A DNA stretch of 8,760 nucleotides. Source: Deltaproteobacteria bacterium. Its GTDB lineage: Bacteria > Desulfobacterota > Deferrimicrobia > Deferrimicrobiales > Deferrimicrobiaceae. The stretch is from assembly GCA_025357175.1 (NCBI GenBank), contig JANXPS010000116.1, positions 1-8,760 on the forward strand, in the 5' to 3' direction. Numbering within the stretch: position 1 is the stretch's first letter; every line of letters begins with the position of its first letter. Shown here in pieces: positions 5,909 through 8,760 of the stretch. The notes beneath the pieces are model-generated. The model saw nothing but the letters and a program-made list of their open reading frames with translations. It was not told the origin of the DNA and searched no databases. Both the position numbers and the translations under genes were made by a program.

Positions 5909-7011
5909 CGCGCTGTTCCTGCGATCCTGGTCCTTGCAGACCATCCGGGCGGCTTTCCTTCATCGACCGTTACCTGACAGCGTGGATCTTCCTGGCCATG
6001 GGCGCCGGGATCGCCGCCGGGTACTTCTTCCCGGAAATCGTCCCGATGCTGTCCCGAGCGAGCATCGGAACCACCTCGATCCCGATCGCCGCAGGGCTGA
6101 TCCTCATGATGTACCCGCCCTTCGCAAAGGTGCGGTACGAGGAGATGCCCGAGGTGTTCCGCAACGCCAAGGTGCTGGGGCTCTCCCTCGTTCAGAACTG
6201 GGTGGTCGGCCCGGTCCTGATGTTCGTCCTGGCCGCGCTGCTGCTCCCCGACAAGCCCGACTACCTGGTCGGTCTGATCCTGATCGGACTCGCCCGCTGC
6301 ATCGCGATGGTCATCGTCTGGAACGAACTTGCGGAGGGGAGCACCGAGTACGCCGCCGGGCTGGTCGCCTTCAACTCGATCTTCCAGGTGCTCTTCTACA
6401 GCGTCTACGCCTGGCTCTTCATCTCAGTCCTGCCGCCGCTGGTCGGCCTGCAGGGAATCGAGGTGAACATCTCGATCGGGCAGATCGCCCGGAGCGTGTT
6501 CATCTACCTGGGGATTCCCGCGATCGCGGGCGCGCTGACTCGCTTGATCGGTGTGAAGCTCCTGGGAAAGGAGCGGTACCACCGGGAGGTGGTGCCGCGG
6601 ATCAGCCCGATCACGTTGATCGCGCTGCTCTTCACGATCGTCGTCATGTTCAGTCTCAAGGGGAAGCTGATCGTCCAGTTGCCCCTCGACGTCGTCCGCA
6701 TCGCGATTCCGCTCGGGATCTACTTCCTCGTCATGTTCCTCGTCTCCTTCCGGATGGGCCGATGGGCGGGCGCCGACTACGGGAAGACGACGACGCTCGC
6801 GTTCACCGCGGCGAGCAACAACTTCGAACTGGCGATCGCGGTGGCGGTCGCCGTCTTCGGCATCGACTCGGGCGCCGCTTTCGCAGCCGTCATCGGCCCG
6901 CTCGTCGAGGTGCCGGTGATGATCGCGCTGGTCAACGTGGCGTTCAGGCTGCGAAGGCGCTGGTTCGGCGGGGAAGGGCCGGCACCGGAACGTGTCGGAG
7001 GGTGTTGCTGA
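5905..7011 (+). CDS. acr3: ACR3 family arsenite efflux transporter
   Basis: The gene encodes 368 residues, normal for ACR3, starting at the ATG at 5905 that overlaps the arsR stop, with GGAGG about 7 bases upstream. About ten membrane helices begin at FIDRYLTAWIFLAMGAG. Family marks include LMMYPPFAKVRYEE (about 67-80), the helix-4 segment GLARCIAMVIVWN with the essential cysteine (C132), and the late helix ASNNFELAIAVAVAVFG with its conserved glutamate. ACR3 exports arsenite, or antimonite weakly, driven by the proton motive force. The cytosolic N-terminus MTRCSCDPGPC adds three cysteines and the C-terminus ends GGCC, neither required in the family. These could hand over As(III). The gene is often called arsB, but it is not of the ArsB superfamily. 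Confidence 0.95.
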   Translation: MTRCSCDPGPCRPSGRLSFIDRYLTAWIFLAMGAGIAAGYFFPEIVPMLSRASIGTTSIPIAAGLILMMYPPFAKVRYEEMPEVFRNAKVLGLSLVQNWVVGPVLMFVLAALLLPDKPDYLVGLILIGLARCIAMVIVWNELAEGSTEYAAGLVAFNSIFQVLFYSVYAWLFISVLPPLVGLQGIEVNISIGQIARSVFIYLGIPAIAGALTRLIGVKLLGKERYHREVVPRISPITLIALLFTIVVMFSLKGKLIVQLPLDVVRIAIPLGIYFLVMFLVSFRMGRWAGADYGKTTTLAFTAASNNFELAIAVAVAVFGIDSGAAFAAVIGPLVEVPVMIALVNVAFRLRRRWFGGEGPAPERVGGCC

Positions 7012-7052
7012 TGGTGACGAAGCACTTTCACGGCGATCGAAAGGAGAAAGGA

Positions 7053-7427
7053 ATGCGCATCGCACGACCGCTATCCCTCATGCTTGTCGGCTGCCTGTCA
7101 TTACTCGTTCACTTCGCCCCGGCGTGGGCCGGCGCCGGTACGCCGCAGGAAATCCAGGCGGTTCTCTCCGCCAAAACGCTCCCGGCGCGGCTCGACGTCG
7201 TGGGGCTCGTAAAGGCCCGGAATCCGTCCAAGGGCGCCTTCGTTCTGGCCGACCGCGCCGCATGCTCCGATTGCCAGGGAAAAGGGTGCGCGCCGGCCCT
7301 GCTTCCGGTTCGGTGGGCCGGGACGCTTCCCGGTATCGCCGAGGCGGTTCGCGTCAAGGGAACGGTTCGGGATACGAAGGAGGGGAAATTCCTTTTTGCC
7401 GAATCGGTGGAGAAGGTGGCGAAATGA
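7053..7427 (+). CDS. Secreted Cys-rich small protein of unknown function, possibly OB-fold
   Basis: The gene encodes 124 residues. The ATG at 7053 is chosen over one at 7011 because AAGGAGAAAGGA lies just upstream and a signal peptide then begins the protein (hydrophobic 6-23, probable cleavage after AWA at 24-26). The mature part looks all-beta: LDVVGLVKARN, GAFVLADRAA, LPVRWAG, AVRVKGTVRD, KFLFAESVEKV. It resembles small OB-fold periplasmic proteins. Between strands sits ACSDCQGKGCA with C71, C74 and C79, a plausible metal, metalloid or disulfide site. I do not recognise the family. It lies 41 bases after acr3 and overlaps the next gene by ATGA, so it belongs to the arsenic operon. A periplasmic As(III)-binding or redox role is inference. 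Confidence 0.75.
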   Translation: MRIARPLSLMLVGCLSLLVHFAPAWAGAGTPQEIQAVLSAKTLPARLDVVGLVKARNPSKGAFVLADRAACSDCQGKGCAPALLPVRWAGTLPGIAEAVRVKGTVRDTKEGKFLFAESVEKVAK

Positions 7428-7921
7428 GGCGGGCACTTCCGTTTCTCACATCGATGACGGTGCTCCTCGCTTATGCGGGTTGGATCGTCTTCCGGCCGGA
7501 ATCTGCCCCTGCTCAGGCGGGATGGGGAGTCGTCGAAAATCCGCTCGACGAGCGGTTGCGGGCGTTCCTCTTCGGAGACAAATTCTGGATGGCCGCCTCT
7601 TACGCCCTGTCGGCCGGATTCACGGTCTTCGCCTTGTCCATCTTCCATGAGAATCGCAGGAAGGCTGCCGTCGGAGTGGCGGGAGGCGTGGCTTTTGCCG
7701 GGGCGATCTACGGGCTGGGGTGCTTCATGCTCGGTTGCTGCGGATCACCCATGTTGGCGGTTTACGTAGGCCTGCTGGGAGCCCGGGGAGCGAAGCTGTC
7801 CGGGCCTCTGATGTTCGGAGTGACACTGCTATCCATCGCCTTGGGCGTCTGGATGCTCAAACGCAGGAAACGCTGTTGCCCCTCCGATCCGGCGAACACG
7901 ACAAAATCGGGGTGCTGCTGA
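7424..7921 (+). CDS. Cys-rich inner-membrane protein of unknown function
   Basis: The gene encodes 165 residues from the ATG at 7424 (overlap ATGA with the previous gene; AAGGTGG upstream). Membrane segments are near 6-23, 54-74, 81-120 (probably two passes) and 127-145. Cysteines cluster unusually: GLGCFMLGCCGSP in a membrane region (C100, C105, C106), CC at 151-152 just after the last helix, and a terminal SGCC (164-165). Vicinal cysteines in a membrane helix recall MerT-type metal transport proteins, but there is no other resemblance I can support. The gene lies between a periplasmic Cys-rich protein and arsC, all coupled by overlaps, so a part in As(III) handling or thiol transfer is likely. 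The family is not recognised. Confidence 0.8.
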   Translation: MRRALPFLTSMTVLLAYAGWIVFRPESAPAQAGWGVVENPLDERLRAFLFGDKFWMAASYALSAGFTVFALSIFHENRRKAAVGVAGGVAFAGAIYGLGCFMLGCCGSPMLAVYVGLLGARGAKLSGPLMFGVTLLSIALGVWMLKRRKRCCPSDPANTTKSGCC

Positions 7922-8370
7922 TGGAAATAGCCGCCTGGAAGGAAGACGTAGACCGGATTCGAGCCCTTCATCCAAGGCACATCCTCTTCCTGTGCGTCGC
8001 GAACTCGGCACGAAGCCAGATTGCGGAAGGGGTGGCCCGGAAGCTCGCGCCGGTGAGCGTAAGGATATCTTCAGCCGGGTCGGTGCCGACGCGAATCCGT
8101 CCCGAAGCGGTCGCCGTGCTCGCCGAGATCGGGATCGACGCATCATCGCAACGATCGAAGGGCGTTGACGAATTCGAAGACGCCCCCGTGGACGTGGTTT
8201 TCACCCTCTGCGCCGAGGAGGTATGCCCCGTATTCCCGGGGCCAGCGATGCGTGTCCATTGGGGACTGCCGGATCCGGCGGCGGTCACGGGGAGCGAGGA
8301 GGCGCGGTTGAGCGCGTTCCGGGCGGTGCGTGACGAACTGGTGCGCCGCTTGTCGAAAGTCTTCCGCTGA
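7921..8370 (+). CDS. arsC: Arsenate reductase, thioredoxin-coupled (low-molecular-weight phosphatase fold)
   Basis: The gene encodes 149 residues. The ATG at 7921 shares its A with the preceding TGA (TGATG). After a 20-residue lead, the phosphatase loop is FLCVANSARSQ, with nucleophile C25 and R31 (CX5R). The second and third redox cysteines are C97 and C102 in FTLCAEEVCPVFPG, and the general acid is D118 in HWGLPDPA. The enzyme reduces arsenate to arsenite in the cytosol through a C25-C97-C102 disulfide cascade, recycled by thioredoxin. Position six of the loop is alanine where S. aureus ArsC has a non-catalytic cysteine, which is common in proteobacterial relatives. Arsenite is then exported by ACR3 encoded in the same operon. 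A tyrosine phosphatase is unlikely given the C97/C102 pair. Confidence 0.92.
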   Translation: MEIAAWKEDVDRIRALHPRHILFLCVANSARSQIAEGVARKLAPVSVRISSAGSVPTRIRPEAVAVLAEIGIDASSQRSKGVDEFEDAPVDVVFTLCAEEVCPVFPGPAMRVHWGLPDPAAVTGSEEARLSAFRAVRDELVRRLSKVFR

Positions 8371-8404
8371 CACCTGGCCCGGGATGCCCGGGAACTCTCG
8401 TCAG
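8367..8404 (+). terminator. Palindromic terminator-like hairpin at the end of the ars operon
   Basis: The core CCCGGG-ATG-CCCGGG (8378-8392) forms a perfect 6-bp stem. It is enclosed by CTGAC (8367-8371) and GTCAG (8400-8404), with an unpaired segment between. It begins at the arsC stop codon, the expected place for an operon end. No U-tract follows, so it would act as a weak terminator or a 3'-end stabiliser. Confidence 0.45.
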
Positions 8405-8413
8405 CGCTGGATC

Positions 8414-8551
8414 ATGAAGGGCTGCGGGCTTCCGCACAGGGATAGGTTGGACTTACGGCCGGAGTACCGAGGAGGAATTCAGGCGATGGGATTTCTAGCC
8501 TTTCCGGCGTAGCTGCCAAAGGCGCTTCACGCGGCGAAGGACACTCCGTAG
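8414..8551 (+). pseudogene. Decayed copy of the flavodoxin-family gene tail
   Basis: The last 42 bases (8510-8551) match the end of the left-edge gene (21-62) at 35 of 42 positions with no gaps and end at the same stop codon. The tryptophan codon TGG is now TAG, and LLKALAAAKETP reads LPKALHAAKDTP. Upstream in the same frame, KGCGLPHRD (from 8417) sits about where flavodoxin-family proteins often carry a G-x-G segment some 30 residues before this tail. The remnant may therefore extend back to about 8414, but similarity between 8414 and 8509 is not demonstrable by eye. It has no complete domain and is surely non-functional. Confidence 0.55.
8510..8551 (+). repeat. Right copy of the 42-bp direct repeat
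   Basis: This is a diverged copy of 21-62 (35 of 42 identical, ungapped). It includes the shared block AAGGCGCTT, then GCGGCGAAGGA, and the final CCGTAG. Changes fall at codon positions that alter the protein and introduce a stop, so it is not under coding constraint. Confidence 0.7.
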
Positions 8552-8592
8552 GGCGCAGGGCTCCTTAATTGCCCATTTTGACGGGTCGGGGG

Positions 8593-8760
8593 TTACGGTT
8601 CGTTCCGTGGCCCCTTTTCCGTCTGCGGTGTCCGAACGGCCTGTTTCCCGGGAGGCTCGCCGAGGAAGCGGTTCAGGACGTCCGCATCCTCCAGCCCGTC
8701 GGCCTGCGCTTTGCCATCCCGCCACCAGGCCCAGGACAGAACCCCGGCGCCGACGACGAC
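8593..8760 (-). CDS. C-terminal end of an unrecognised membrane-anchored protein (partial)
   Basis: Read from the right edge on the minus strand, an open frame runs 55 codons to TAA (8595-8593). It begins with a hydrophobic segment VVVGAGVLSWAWWRDGK, then an acidic helix-like DGLEDADVLNRFLGEPPGKQ and a short polar tail. This looks like a last membrane helix with a cytosolic C-terminus. A competing frame over the same bases is arginine-rich and low in hydrophobic residues, so it is less likely to be real. The gene converges on the ars operon with about 40 bases between it and the flavodoxin remnant. Too little is visible to name a family. Confidence 0.45.
   Translation of the reverse strand, partial: VVVGAGVLSWAWWRDGKAQADGLEDADVLNRFLGEPPGKQAVRTPQTEKGPRNEP

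Noticed and set aside
5934..7427. 497-codon plus-strand frame spanning acr3
   Set aside because: Its first two-thirds is a charged, low-complexity shadow of acr3. Only the end from 7053, with its own ribosome site and signal peptide, is a real gene.
8495..8725. 76-codon minus-strand frame at the right edge
   Set aside because: It is arginine-rich and crosses the flavodoxin remnant. The other frame gives a membrane helix plus a normal-looking tail that ends at 8593.
1..8760. CRISPR array, tRNA/rRNA genes, insertion sequence or transposase
   Set aside because: No regularly spaced repeats, no cloverleaf-like sequence, and no transposase motif or terminal inverted repeats were seen on either strand.

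Overview
This window is high-GC bacterial DNA built around a divergent arsenic-resistance locus. It sits next to a lower-GC remnant of a type I restriction/ATPase (probable phage-defence) module. Gene content (ACR3 efflux, thioredoxin-coupled ArsC, ArsE/F/G-like genes, an ArsP/YraQ-type permease with a small redox protein) and the GC-rich codon choice suggest a Desulfuromonadales/Geobacter-like or related 'deltaproteobacterial' lineage. That placement is inference from gene style only.

Layout. Bases 1-62 are the 3' end of a plus-strand gene, probably a flavodoxin/NADPH-dependent FMN reductase-type protein. Bases 63-386 hold no convincing gene but contain a strong hairpin that can end minus-strand transcription. 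From 2526 down to 387 on the minus strand lie a 5'-truncated HsdS fragment, an intact AAA/ABC-type ATPase and a small TOPRIM/DUF4276-like partner. Sampled GC here is about 53% against about 73% in the neighbouring ars DNA. The junction at about 2527-2535 joins two broken genes: the first codons of an unknown ars-side gene and the tail of hsdS.

From 5424 down to about 2520 (minus) runs an accessory arsenic operon: arsE-like periplasmic thioredoxin, arsF-like anchored thioredoxin-fold protein, arsG-like DsbD/CcdA-type membrane protein, COG0701 permease, small CxxC redox protein, and a truncated unknown ORF. The permease carries a one-base frameshift near its 3' end that artificially fuses it to the downstream redox gene. 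From 5489 to 8370 (plus) runs the core operon: arsR, acr3, a secreted Cys-rich protein, a Cys-rich membrane protein, and arsC. Most of its junctions overlap by 1-4 bases. A 64-bp intergenic region (5425-5488) is the shared control region, presumably bound by ArsR.

How it works (family knowledge plus inference). ArsC reduces arsenate to arsenite and ACR3 exports it. ArsE/F/G relatives are associated with reduction and efflux of nitro- and amino-aromatic arsenicals, using periplasmic dithiols fed through a CcdA-like membrane carrier. The permease belongs to the family that includes the methylarsenite exporter ArsP. Two small Cys-rich proteins between acr3 and arsC are not recognised and are the best candidates for undescribed function.

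After arsC there is a palindromic terminator-like structure. It is followed by a decayed copy of the same flavodoxin tail found at the left edge (35/42 identical bases) and then the convergent 3' end of a minus-strand gene. The locus is therefore bracketed by two copies of one gene end, which points to duplication or insertion.
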